Below are positions 1-6,174 of a stretch of DNA of 7,337 nucleotides, one piece after another (the stretch's first letter is position 1; each line of letters opens with the position of its first letter). The notes under the pieces were generated by a model. The model did no database searches. It saw only the letters and a program-made list of their open reading frames with translations, and was not told the DNA's origin. Location of the stretch: NCBI GenBank assembly GCA_015229165.1, contig JADGCD010000109.1, positions 1-7,337 of the forward strand. Reading direction: 5' to 3'. Source of the stretch: Nitrospinota bacterium. Its GTDB lineage: Bacteria > Nitrospinota_A > UBA7883 > JADGGD01. The position numbers were made by a program, and so were the translations under genes.

Positions 1-255
1 CACCGTCGAGGAGATGGTCGACATGATCAACGCCTCCCGGTGATGGTTGGGGAGGTGTCCCGGGTGGGTTTCGGCCATCCCGTTCTTGCGTCCGAGCGCC
101 TCTTCCAGCCGGGAGGTGAAGTCGACGGTCTTTTCCTTGAATCCGGGCGTCTCGGAGTTGGCGATGTTGCCGGCGTTGACGCCTTGGCGGATAAGGCGCA
201 TGTCGAGCCCTTTCTGGAGGGCTCCGAGCATCTTGATGCCGTAAATGTCGCTCAT
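1..255 (-). CDS. flgB: Flagellar basal-body rod protein FlgB, N-terminal part, cut by left edge
   Basis: FlgB is one of the proximal rod subunits of the flagellar basal body, assembled in the periplasm after export by the flagellar type III system. The reading frame starts at the ATG at 255 and stays open to base 1 (85 codons). The N-terminal helix contains a stretch reading ALQKGLDMRLIRQ, followed by NAGNIANSETPGFK (about residues 27-40), the N-x-A-N-x-x-T-P-x-[FY] signature of rod, hook and filament axial proteins. A THPGHLP segment near residue 67 matches the T-x-P-x-HL of FlgB. A GGAG ribosome site lies about 8 bases before the start. From about residue 71 on, the translation (HREALIMSTISSTV) no longer resembles FlgB, and the opposite strand there encodes a FlgC-like motif; the gene is probably authentic only from about base 42 to 255. 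FlgB is confident; the last codons are not. Confidence 0.88.
   Translation of the reverse strand, partial: MSDIYGIKMLGALQKGLDMRLIRQGVNAGNIANSETPGFKEKTVDFTSRLEEALGRKNGMAETHPGHLPNHHREALIMSTISSTV
2..43 (+). pseudogene. FlgC-like C-terminal fragment in inverted orientation
   Basis: Read on the plus strand, 13 codons give TVEEMVDMINASR and then an in-frame TGA at 41-43. This is the conserved C-terminal helix start of flagellar rod and hook proteins (consensus VEEMVDMI-x-x-x-R-x-YEAN); the ASR ending favours FlgC over FlgG, FlgE or FlgF. The motif should continue with YEANV but is cut by sequence that belongs to flgB on the other strand. flgC normally follows flgB on the same strand, so this piece is inverted relative to its expected place. 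Whether this is a real rearrangement or an amplification or assembly chimera cannot be told from the window. Any extension to the left lies outside the window. Confidence 0.65.
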
Positions 256-280
256 GTCCGTTCTCCATCGTCAAAGAATT

Positions 281-300
281 CGCGTCAAAAGACCGACGCG
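281..300 (-). repeat. Small inverted repeat in the flgB leader
   Basis: CGCGTC at 281-286 pairs with GACGCG at 295-300 across an 8-base spacer, giving a 6-bp stem in the presumed flgB 5' leader, 26 bases before the start codon. There is no T-tract, so it is not a terminator. It could be an mRNA hairpin or a weak protein site; no function is claimed. Confidence 0.3.
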
Positions 301-323
301 CCGATCCGTTACCTTGTGGACAA

Positions 324-340
324 AGCAAGCCCTATGCCAA
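324..340 (-). promoter_or_regulatory. Sigma-54 (RpoN) type promoter for flgB
   Basis: Read on the minus strand this is TTGGCATAGGGCTTGCT. It has the GG and GC dinucleotides with exactly ten bases between them, in the form TGGCAT-N5-TTGCT against the RpoN consensus TGGCAC-N5-TTGCW. It lies about 70 bases upstream of the flgB start, giving a leader of roughly 55-60 bases. Sigma-54 control of flagellar rod and hook operons is well known in several flagellated proteobacteria and fits the gene it faces. No enhancer site for the activator was identified. Confidence 0.65.
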
Positions 341-360
341 AGAAAATGAGACGCATCCGA

Positions 361-389
361 CTGACAGCGAACCGGTTGGCGTCTATAAT
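361..389 (+). promoter_or_regulatory. Sigma-70 promoter of ftsY
   Basis: CTGACA at 361-366 (five of six bases match the -35 consensus) is followed by exactly 17 bases and TATAAT at 384-389 (perfect -10). Transcription would start near 396, leaving a short leader of about 28 bases before the ATG at 424. This is the best sigma-70 promoter in the window and would drive ftsY together with the receiver gene behind it. Confidence 0.8.
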
Positions 390-423
390 GAACGCTCGCT
401 TAACCCTTTCAGATTGAGAGCCC

Positions 424-1674
<1,251 letters not shown>

Positions 1675-1683
1675 GAGAGATAT

Positions 1684-2082
1684 ATGGCAAGCGTGTTTGA
1701 GGGGGTTCGCATTCTGTTGGTGGACGATGTCGCCGAATACCGCCACTTCCTTTCGGTTCTTTTCCGGAAACTGGGGGTTACCCATATCGAAGAGGCCGAT
1801 GAAGGGACGCAGGCGCTTGAGCTTCTGGCCCGGCGGATGGTCGATATCGCCTTCATTGACCTCGGGATGCCGGGGATGGGGGGGATCGAACTGATCGAGG
1901 CGATGAGAAATCATCCTCGGTTCCGGTCGATTCCGATTGTGGTGGTGACCAGCGACACCCTCAAGGAGACGGTCTTCAAGGTGGCCCAGACCGGCGTACG
2001 GGATTATCTGCCCAAACCGATCACGCTCCCCATGATCGAAGAGAAGCTGAACAAGTACTTCGGTCCCGAGGCGGTCGACTAA
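1684..2082 (+). CDS. Single-domain response regulator (CheY-like receiver)
   Basis: This is a 132-residue stand-alone phospho-receiver with no output domain. It shows the acidic pair D14-D15 after a hydrophobic first strand (VRILLVDD), the phospho-acceptor D59 in AFIDLGMPGM, the switch threonine T89 in VVVTSD, the switch aromatic Y108, and the invariant lysine K111 in LPKPIT. All residues for phosphorylation are present. It begins 9 bases after the ftsY stop with a purine-rich GAGAGAGA ribosome site, so the two are almost certainly co-transcribed from the ftsY promoter. Stand-alone receivers act in chemotaxis or in phosphorelays. Proximity to flgB is suggestive of motility, but no chemotaxis gene is in view and orthology to CheY cannot be claimed. 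No convincing terminator follows. Confidence 0.9.
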   Translation: MASVFEGVRILLVDDVAEYRHFLSVLFRKLGVTHIEEADEGTQALELLARRMVDIAFIDLGMPGMGGIELIEAMRNHPRFRSIPIVVVTSDTLKETVFKVAQTGVRDYLPKPITLPMIEEKLNKYFGPEAVD

Positions 2083-2147
2083 TAGCGGCTACCGTTTTTC
2101 ATTTCTTGCGGTACTTTTCCGTCTCTTTCCCCCGGTCATTCAACAGG

Positions 2148-2176
2148 ATGACTTTTTCCGCTGTTTCAATTAGAGT
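2148..2176 (+). promoter_or_regulatory. Possible sigma-70 promoter of hppA
   Basis: ATGACT (2148-2153) and TAGAGT (2171-2176) are separated by 17 bases, each matching four of six consensus positions. Transcription would start near 2183, about 40 bases before the hppA ATG. The matches are modest and the surrounding 139-base gap is pyrimidine-rich with no better pair, so this is tentative. hppA could also be read through from ftsY, since no convincing terminator lies between. Confidence 0.35.
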
Positions 2177-2221
2177 GGTTCATCCATCCACTTCTCTCTA
2201 TTCTCGCGGGGGCATGAAGGC

Positions 2222-4273
2222 ATGAATGAAGCTATTTCTGTGACCGCAGTACCGCCTTTCAGCGACGGCGAAATCGTAATGGCAGCCATCGCCGGAGGGC
2301 TCCTTGCGGTTCTCTACGCCGCGTGGCTTTCCATCAGCATTCTCCGACGCCCCGACGGCAACGACGAGATGCGCCGCATCGCCGCCGCCATCCGGGAAGG
2401 CGCCATGGCCTACCTGAACCGGCAGACGAAGGTCATCGCCGCCTTTGCCATATTGATCTTCTTTCTCCTCTTCGCCAAAGTCGGCGTGGCCCAGGCGTTG
2501 GGTTTCGTCGCCGGGGCGGTCCTTTCGGGAGTGGCCGGATATATCGGCATGATGGTGGCCGTCCGGGCCAACGTACGGACCGCCGAGGCGGCCCGGGAGA
2601 GCCTCGAAGCGGCGCTGGACATCTCCTTCAAGGGGGGCTCGGTCACCGGCCTGATGGTGGTGGGGCTCTCTCTCATAGGGGTGGCAGCCACCTATTACCT
2701 TACCGACGATCCGATGACCACGGTCGGCTTCGGATTCGGCGCCAGCCTGATCTCGCTCTTCGCCCGGGTGGGAGGGGGCATCTTCACCAAGGCGGCCGAC
2801 GTGGGCGCCGATCTGGTGGGCAAGCTGGAGGCCGGCATTCCCGAAGACGATCCCCGCAACCCGGCGGTCATCGCCGACAACGTGGGCGACAACGTGGGGG
2901 ACTGCGCCGGCATGGGCGCCGACCTGTTCGAGACCTACGCCGTCACCCTGATCGCCGCCATGATCCTTGCCGTCTCGTCGGCGGAGGTGTCCGAAACCTA
3001 CGGCCACGCGGCGGTCATCTATCCGCTGGCCATGGGGGCGGTGGCCATCGTGGCGACCATCATCGGGACGTTCTTTATCCGGCTGGGCGCCGACCGGTCG
3101 ATCACCCGGGCTCTCTACCGGGGGCAGATCGCCACGGGGCTCCTGTCGGCGGTCGCCTTTTATTTCGTGACCGACTCCATTATGGCGGGGGACATGAACC
3201 TCTACTTCGCCTCGCTGATCGGGCTGGCGGTGACCATCGCCATCACCATGGCGACGGAGTACTACACCGCCACCGACTACCATCCGGTGAAAGCGACTTC
3301 CAAGTCGTGCGAGACCGGCGCCGCCACGAATATCATCATGGGCCTTGCCATGGGGCTGGAGTCGACCACCCCGGTGATCGGCATCATCATCGGCTCCATC
3401 ACCGCCTCGTACGCGCTGGCAGGGATCTACGGCATCGCCGTGGCCGCCGTGGCCATGCTCTCCTCCACCGGCATGGTTATCGCCATGGACAGCTACGGGC
3501 CGATCACCGACAACGCCGGAGGGATCGCCGAGATGTCCAAGCTCCCTCCCGAAGTGCGGGAGATCACCGACACCCTGGACGCCGTGGGGAACACCACCAA
3601 GGCGGTCACCAAAGGGTACGCCATCGGTTCGGCGGCGCTGGCGGCGCTGGTGCTTTTCCAGGCCTACTCCGACGAGATCGCCAACGTCTCCGACATTCCC
3701 CCCCAGTTCGTGATCACCGACGTGTCGCTGATCATCGGGCTCTTCATCGGCGGGGCGCTCCCCTATTTCTTCAGCGCCCACTGCATGGAAGCGGTCGGCC
3801 GGGCCGCCTTCGCGGTGGTCGAGGAGGTCCGCATCCAGTTCGCCGAGATCAAAGGGATCATGGAAGGGACGACCCAGCCGGAGTACGCCGAGTGCGTCGA
3901 CATCGTCACACAGGCGGCGCTCAAGGAAATGGTGATCCCCGGCGCCACGGCGGTCATCACCCCCATCGCGGTGGGCTACATTTTCGGGCCGGTGGCGTTG
4001 GCGGGAGTGCTGGCGGGGGTTATCGTCTCGGGGCTGCTGATGGCCCTTTTCATGTGCAACGGCGGGGCCACCTGGGACAACGCCAAAAAGCACATCGAGA
4101 TGGGACACCACGGCGGCAAAGGGTCGGACGCCCACAAGGCGGCGGTGGTGGGGGATACGGTGGGAGACCCGTTCAAGGACACCGCCGGGCCTGCGTTGAA
4201 CGCCCTCATCAAGGTCATCAACACCATCGCCCTGCTGATCGCCCCGTTCATCGCCGGGGTCACGTTCCTTTAG
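2222..4273 (+). CDS. hppA: Membrane-bound proton-translocating pyrophosphatase, K+-independent type
   Basis: This integral membrane pump couples hydrolysis of pyrophosphate to proton export across the cytoplasmic membrane. At 683 residues it has normal family length, with about 16 hydrophobic segments. The pyrophosphate and Mg2+ site is intact: DVGADLVGK (193-201), EDDPRNPAVIADN then VGDNVGD (208-227), a TDNAGGIAEM loop near 430-438, and a C-terminal VGDTVGDPFKDTAGPALN. The diagnostic GNTTKA places lysine at residue 460 and threonine at 463, the pattern of K+-independent H+ pumps; K+-dependent H+ and Na+ pumps carry alanine and glycine there. The start at 2222 gives a periplasm-facing leader before the first span. 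A G-run (2208-2212) is the only ribosome-site candidate at sensible spacing, as GAAGG sits one base from the ATG. It appears monocistronic, with a strong terminator directly behind. The segment FSAHCMEAVG (518-526) has His-Cys where many relatives have Leu/Met-Thr. Confidence 0.97.
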   Translation: MNEAISVTAVPPFSDGEIVMAAIAGGLLAVLYAAWLSISILRRPDGNDEMRRIAAAIREGAMAYLNRQTKVIAAFAILIFFLLFAKVGVAQALGFVAGAVLSGVAGYIGMMVAVRANVRTAEAARESLEAALDISFKGGSVTGLMVVGLSLIGVAATYYLTDDPMTTVGFGFGASLISLFARVGGGIFTKAADVGADLVGKLEAGIPEDDPRNPAVIADNVGDNVGDCAGMGADLFETYAVTLIAAMILAVSSAEVSETYGHAAVIYPLAMGAVAIVATIIGTFFIRLGADRSITRALYRGQIATGLLSAVAFYFVTDSIMAGDMNLYFASLIGLAVTIAITMATEYYTATDYHPVKATSKSCETGAATNIIMGLAMGLESTTPVIGIIIGSITASYALAGIYGIAVAAVAMLSSTGMVIAMDSYGPITDNAGGIAEMSKLPPEVREITDTLDAVGNTTKAVTKGYAIGSAALAALVLFQAYSDEIANVSDIPPQFVITDVSLIIGLFIGGALPYFFSAHCMEAVGRAAFAVVEEVRIQFAEIKGIMEGTTQPEYAECVDIVTQAALKEMVIPGATAVITPIAVGYIFGPVALAGVLAGVIVSGLLMALFMCNGGATWDNAKKHIEMGHHGGKGSDAHKAAVVGDTVGDPFKDTAGPALNALIKVINTIALLIAPFIAGVTFL

Positions 4274-4296
4274 CCGAAGACGCGCAGGCGCTTCCG

Positions 4297-4329
4297 ACGG
4301 GGCCTTCCGCAAAGGGGGCCCCGTTTTTT
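4297..4329 (+). terminator. Intrinsic terminator of hppA
   Basis: ACGGGGCC (4297-4304) pairs with GGCCCCGT (4317-4324) in an 8-bp GC-rich stem, extendable inward by two G-T wobbles and a C-G, and is followed by six T's (4324-4329). It lies 24 bases after the hppA stop. The T-tract overlaps the stop codon of the convergent methyltransferase gene. On the minus strand the hairpin is not followed by a T-tract, so efficient termination is predicted only for hppA. Confidence 0.9.
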
Positions 4330-4843
4330 ATGCGGGGTGGAGAGCGCCTTCGAGCCGGAGCATATACCGCTTCGTCGCGACCCCGCCGGGGGCGGAAAAA
4401 CCGGTGAGCTTGCCGTTGGCGGCGACTACCCGGTGGCAGGGGATGATCAGCGGTATCCGGTTCGTCCCCAGCGCCCCTCCCACCGCACGGGAGGCGGCTG
4501 GGCGTCCGAGGATGGCGGCCAAAGCGCCATAGGTGACCGTCGTTCCCCACGGGACTTTGATCACCGCTTCGTAGACCGTGCGGGCGAAGGGGGAGGCCCA
4601 CGAAAGGTCGAGCGGGACGCCGGTGAAGTCGACCCTGCTCCCGTCGTAATAGACGACCAGTTTCCGGGCCAGCGGACTGGCGTCGTCCACCGACGGCGCC
4701 ACACCGGCCCAATCGGTCAGGGAGCGGATGATCGTCTCCTCCCCCTCTCCGGGAAGATGGAGGGTGAAGACTTCCCGTCCGGCGAATCCGACGCCGACCA
4801 TCCCGCCGACCGTCGGAACCAGAATCCCGCGCCGCCGGGTCAT
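4328..4843 (-). CDS. ogt: Methylated-DNA-[protein]-cysteine S-methyltransferase (Ogt/MGMT family)
   Basis: This is a suicide DNA-repair protein that moves the alkyl group from O6-alkylguanine (and O4-alkylthymine) to its own cysteine. The 171 residues contain a divergent N-terminal domain (about 1-80) and the conserved C-terminal domain: PWGTTVTYGALA (98-109), the recognition helix with the arginine finger R119 in ASRAVGGALGTNRIP, and the active site PCHRV with C136, followed by GFSAPGG and a terminal LRLEG. All catalytic residues are present. The start ATG at 4843 overlaps the TGA of the upstream thiol oxidoreductase gene by four bases (ATGA), indicating translational coupling. Its TAA lies in the T-tract of the hppA terminator. 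It lacks the Ada regulatory domain, so the single-function Ogt-type name is used. Function is sure; ogt versus other names in the family is convention. Confidence 0.94.
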   Translation of the reverse strand: MTRRRGILVPTVGGMVGVGFAGREVFTLHLPGEGEETIIRSLTDWAGVAPSVDDASPLARKLVVYYDGSRVDFTGVPLDLSWASPFARTVYEAVIKVPWGTTVTYGALAAILGRPAASRAVGGALGTNRIPLIIPCHRVVAANGKLTGFSAPGGVATKRYMLRLEGALHPA

Positions 4844-5586
4844 TTTTTCTTCGTGGCGGCGATGACCCTCTCGAAATAGTCGGCGTCCCGCGCGCCCCGG
4901 ACCAGCGCCCCGTTGACCACGTAGGTGGGAGTTCCCTGAACGCCGATCTTCTGCCCCTGCGCCATATCGGCGTCGATGAGCGCGTCCAGCTTCGGGTCGG
5001 CCATGTCCTTGGCGAAACGGGTCAGGTCGAGTCCCGCTTCGGCGGCGTATTTGTTCAGGAGTTTCGGGGTGTCACCGGCGCTCCATTCGCCCTGCCGGGT
5101 CATCAGGATCTCCCGGTAGGGCCAGAACTTTCCCTGCCGGTGGGCGGCGATGGAGGCCTTGTGGGCAGGGCGGGCCTTGGCGTGGAAGGGAAGGGGGTTG
5201 TGCTTGAAGACGATCCGCAGCTTCCCCTTGTACTTCCGGACGATTCCCTCCACGGTCGCAAAGGAGCGGGCGCAGTAGGGACACTGGAAGTCGGAGAACT
5301 CGATGAGGGTGATTGGGGCGTCCTTGGGGCCGAAGGCCGGGGCGTCGCCGAGGGGAACCGTGACCCGATCCCGGACCGACTCCTGGAACGCCGCCTCTTC
5401 CTGCGCCAGCCGCTGTTGGTCCTGATACTTCTGCAACGCCTCCATCACCACTTCCGGGTGGGTGCGTATGTAGTTCTCGACGATCTTCTCGATGGCGGCC
5501 CGATCCTCAGCGGCGGCCCCGACAGGCGCGAGAAAAAGGGAAAGGGCGAACAGCAGGACAAGGCGCGGGCGGAAGTATCGGCTCAT
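4840..5586 (-). CDS. Exported DsbA/ScsC-like thiol-disulfide oxidoreductase
   Basis: The 248-residue protein begins with a signal peptide: a basic MSRYFRPR stretch, a hydrophobic core (about 9-22) and a GAAA-ED site near residue 26. The mature part starts with a helix-rich region (IENYI/THPEVVMEAL-like, about 30-70) of the type seen in Com1 and ScsC proteins, where it serves oligomerisation, and then a thioredoxin fold. The redox motif is CPYC (C102, C105) in EFSDFQCPYC. The helical insertion includes FKHNPLPFH, and the cis-proline loop is GTPT (P220). It is expected to oxidise or isomerise disulfides in the periplasm. The ribosome site (GGAG, about 12 bases upstream) is distant. It is first of a two-gene unit with ogt. 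No DsbB or DsbD partner is in view, so oxidase versus isomerase is undecided. Confidence 0.92.
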   Translation of the reverse strand: MSRYFRPRLVLLFALSLFLAPVGAAAEDRAAIEKIVENYIRTHPEVVMEALQKYQDQQRLAQEEAAFQESVRDRVTVPLGDAPAFGPKDAPITLIEFSDFQCPYCARSFATVEGIVRKYKGKLRIVFKHNPLPFHAKARPAHKASIAAHRQGKFWPYREILMTRQGEWSAGDTPKLLNKYAAEAGLDLTRFAKDMADPKLDALIDADMAQGQKIGVQGTPTYVVNGALVRGARDADYFERVIAATKKK

Positions 5587-5614
5587 GGAAACGGTGGGCT
5601 CCAGTGGGGTGATC

Positions 5615-5645
5615 GGAACGCAATGATACCACGGGGGGAACGCAA
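5615..5645. repeat. Direct repeat upstream of the thiol oxidoreductase gene
   Basis: GGAACGCAA occurs at 5615-5623 and again at 5637-5645, 22 bp apart start to start, about two helical turns. The pair lies 29-59 bases upstream of the minus-strand start at 5586, in the presumed promoter. Between the copies the minus strand reads TATCAT, a possible -10 element, though no matching -35 was found. The spacing suits a dimeric regulator bound on one face of the helix; that is inference. Confidence 0.4.
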
Positions 5646-5675
5646 AAAAAGGGCCGAACCCCGAGGGTCCGGCCC
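5644..5675 (-). terminator. Intrinsic terminator of the small membrane-peptide gene
   Basis: GGGCCGAACCC (5651-5661) and GGGTCCGGCCC (5665-5675) form an 11-bp stem with one mismatch and a CGA loop. On the minus strand it runs into seven T's (plus-strand A's at 5644-5650). It lies 14 bases after the stop of the gene at 5690-5842 and so separates it from the oxidoreductase-ogt unit downstream. The T-tract overlaps the second copy of the GGAACGCAA repeat. Confidence 0.88.
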
Positions 5676-5689
5676 GTAAGGGGGCTCGC

Positions 5690-5842
5690 TTATCCGCCGG
5701 CGACCACCGTCATGCCGACCACGAGGCCGATCATGCAGACGCATGCGTATGCGGCGACAGCGGCGACCATAAGCAGGACGGGCCAGCCCGCTTTGAGCTG
5801 TCTTTCCATCTCCATCTGTCGCTGTATCGTTGTGGTGGCCAT
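5690..5842 (-). CDS. Small single-span membrane peptide, unknown
   Basis: A 50-residue peptide starts MATTTIQRQMEMERQLKAGW and continues into one uninterrupted hydrophobic segment (about 21-48) with two cysteines (C34 and C36). The soluble N-terminus is polar and charged, and the C-terminus ends VVAGG just after the span. The start at 5842 is chosen because AGGAAGGA lies 9 bases upstream; the frame stays open to a further ATG at 5944, but that extension is Thr/Gln-rich, low in complexity and has no ribosome site. A good terminator follows the stop, supporting a real, independent transcript. I do not recognise a family. Size and shape fit small membrane stress proteins, regulators of membrane complexes, or type I toxins; nothing in the sequence picks among them. 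No clear promoter was found. Confidence 0.65.
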   Translation of the reverse strand: MATTTIQRQMEMERQLKAGWPVLLMVAAVAAYACVCMIGLVVGMTVVAGG

Positions 5843-5953
5843 GTGGGTGGTTCCTTCCTGTGTGGATGGCGCTTGGGCGGTCTGTGGCGTTGTGGACGTC
5901 TTTTCCGTGGTGGTATTCAATCGCCGTTTTCCTTGCAAGAGCAATCCGTTATG

Positions 5954-5976
5954 GGGGCGATTACGCCCCGTTTTTT
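5954..5976 (+). terminator. Orphan plus-strand intrinsic terminator
   Basis: GGGGCG (5954-5959) and CGCCCC (5964-5969) form a perfect 6-bp GC stem with an ATTA loop, followed by G and six T's (5971-5976). The signal works only on the plus strand, yet no plus-strand gene lies upstream of it for more than 1.6 kb; the nearest upstream genes are all on the minus strand. It therefore implies a plus-strand transcript, either a small or antisense RNA or a block to read-through. Confidence 0.75.
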
Positions 5977-5978
5977 AT

Positions 5979-6014
5979 CTGACGGGCATCCGCACGCGTC
6001 AGGTTATCCGCACG
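5979..6014. repeat. Inverted repeat with interleaved direct repeat
   Basis: CTGACG (5979-5984) and CGTCAG (5997-6002) are a perfect 6-bp inverted repeat with a 12-base spacer. ATCCGCACG occurs at 5988-5996 and 6006-6014, 18 bp apart, so one copy sits in the loop and the other just outside the stem. No T-tract follows. It may be an operator or an RNA element; function unknown. Confidence 0.4.
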
Positions 6015-6140
6015 AAAGTGGAAAGAAACCCCTCGGAACCTCACCATGAGATGATTCCTTTACCTGTTGGATTCCGGCTGGACGCAAAATGATTCACATA
6101 AAAATGTCAGGTAATTGTCGGGGTGTGTGCGTGAAGGGGA

Positions 6141-6152
6141 ACCACCGGTGGT
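6141..6152. promoter_or_regulatory. 12-bp perfect palindrome upstream of the EF-hand gene, operator-like
   Basis: ACCACCGGTGGT is a perfect palindrome with no spacer, 22 bases before the EF-hand gene start. A contiguous 6+6 palindrome at this position suits a homodimeric repressor or, in RNA, a tight element near the ribosome site. The sequence GGTAAAGTAGC following it is a poor -10 candidate. No regulator gene is adjacent. Confidence 0.4.
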
Positions 6153-6174
6153 AAAGTAGCGGACGGGGAGACAG

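Larger units (their letters stand above)
5843..6174. other. 332-base intergenic region with clustered repeats, no gene seen
   Basis: No convincing coding frame lies between the small membrane-peptide gene and the EF-hand gene, which point away from each other. The region should hold both promoters, but no strong sigma-70 or sigma-54 match was found. It holds a plus-strand intrinsic terminator (5954-5976), a TTGC-AAGA-GCAA hairpin just before it (5933-5944), a 6-bp stem (5979-6002), a 9-base direct repeat (5988-6014), a spaced pair TTACCTG (6060-6066) and CAGGTAA (6108-6114), two ATGATTC copies (6051 and 6089), and a 12-bp palindrome (6141-6152). AT content is higher around 6085-6115 than in the flanking genes, as expected of a promoter zone. 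Confidence 0.6.

Noticed and set aside
40..417. 125-codon plus-strand frame opposite flgB
   Set aside because: It runs antisense to clear FlgB coding sequence and through the divergent promoter region; no ribosome site or family resemblance.
2073..2099. Possible terminator after the receiver gene (CGGT and ACCG followed by five T's)
   Set aside because: Only four stem pairs with a 15-base loop that has no consistent inner pairing; too weak to call.
2198..4312. 704-codon open frame on the minus strand
   Set aside because: It is the complement of hppA, with His/Gly/Asp/Arg-rich low-complexity translation and no domain; the plus-strand pyrophosphatase is certain.
2323..4407. 694-codon open frame on the plus strand in another frame
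   Set aside because: It is a shifted-frame shadow of hppA, with Arg/Gly/His-rich composition and no membrane spans or motifs.
5843..5944. N-terminal extension of the small membrane peptide to 84 residues
   Set aside because: The extension is Thr/Gln/Pro-rich with no ribosome site at its ATG, whereas the start at 5842 has AGGAAGGA at good spacing.
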